A stretch of 64,000 nt of DNA from Caproiciproducens faecalis. Lineage in GTDB: Bacteria; Bacillota; Clostridia; Oscillospirales; Acutalibacteraceae. The position numbers and the translations under genes are program-made. Each line of letters opens with the position of its first letter. Position 1 is the stretch's first letter. Where the stretch lies: contig NZ_JAGFNZ010000002.1 in the NCBI RefSeq assembly GCF_019448085.1, positions 62,001-126,000 on the forward strand. The letters run 5' to 3'. The notes under the pieces were generated by a model. The model was not told the origin of the DNA and did not search any database. It worked only from the letters and a program-made list of their open reading frames with translations. This document shows, piece after piece, positions 63,965 through 64,000 of the stretch.

Positions 63965-64000
63965 AAGCCTAAAACGCGGCGGACAATTTTCGCTGTAAAA

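Overview
The window is about 64 kb of a low-to-mid GC Gram-positive anaerobe. The evidence is strong AGGAGG ribosome binding sites, near-consensus sigma-A promoters, compact operons, a V-type ATPase with the enterococcal/clostridial gene order, a flavodiiron protein, a cellobiose phosphorylase very close to the clostridial enzyme, and TPP riboswitches with intrinsic terminators. My best guess is a member of the class Clostridia (Oscillospiraceae-like, a saccharolytic fermenter); genus and species cannot be read from the sequence. I saw no rRNA, tRNA, CRISPR array, transposase or phage gene.

Layout. 1-4.4 kb: a YibE/F membrane protein broken by a frameshift and cut by the window edge, a nitroreductase, an MFS transporter and its ROK-family repressor with a clear operator/promoter. 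4.6-13.2 kb: a nine-gene V-ATPase operon (ntpFIKECGABD order) whose K subunit keeps the Na+-binding residues. 13.5-16.2 kb: flavodiiron protein, DUF1858 protein and DUF438/hemerythrin/PAS protein, a likely O2/NO defence operon. 16.4-18.3 kb: a divergent LysR regulator and YeiH-type exporter. 18.4-23.1 kb: a metal-homeostasis region with a 29-nt Fur-family-like palindrome on a promoter, an 18-codon leader ORF, a CobW-like GTPase fused to a PF03773 permease, a TIGR03943/DUF1980 protein, a second CobW GTPase with a His-rich linker, a DUF134 protein and a NifX-like protein. 23.2-26.7 kb: mgsA with a His-less HPr/Crh-like gene, and a large PPDK_N/KaiC-like protein.

26.8-41.6 kb holds two sugar regulons, each with a LacI regulator and its operators. 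One has a GH4 glycosidase and a CUT1 ABC transporter. The other has cellobiose phosphorylase, a CUT1 transporter and a GH1 beta-glucosidase. Neither transporter has its own ATPase gene here. 41.6-46.1 kb is a thiamine operon (thiD-thiC-thiM-thiE-HAD phosphatase) behind two tandem TPP riboswitches. 46.2-48 kb holds an ammonium transporter and a P-II protein.

48.0-58.8 kb is a nine-gene minus-strand block: ROK kinase, SIS isomerase, response regulator, histidine kinase, a catalytically degenerate RbsA-like protein, then a complete CUT2 (ribose-type) transporter and a second ROK kinase. Two direct repeats spaced 20 bp abut the transporter promoter, so the two-component system probably activates the transporter. 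I consider this the most interesting system in the window, because the kinase has almost no outside domain and is co-expressed with a pseudo-ATPase that resembles the transporter's own ATPase. 59-60.4 kb carries small genes of unknown role, and 60.8-64 kb carries speD-speA-speE for spermidine synthesis.
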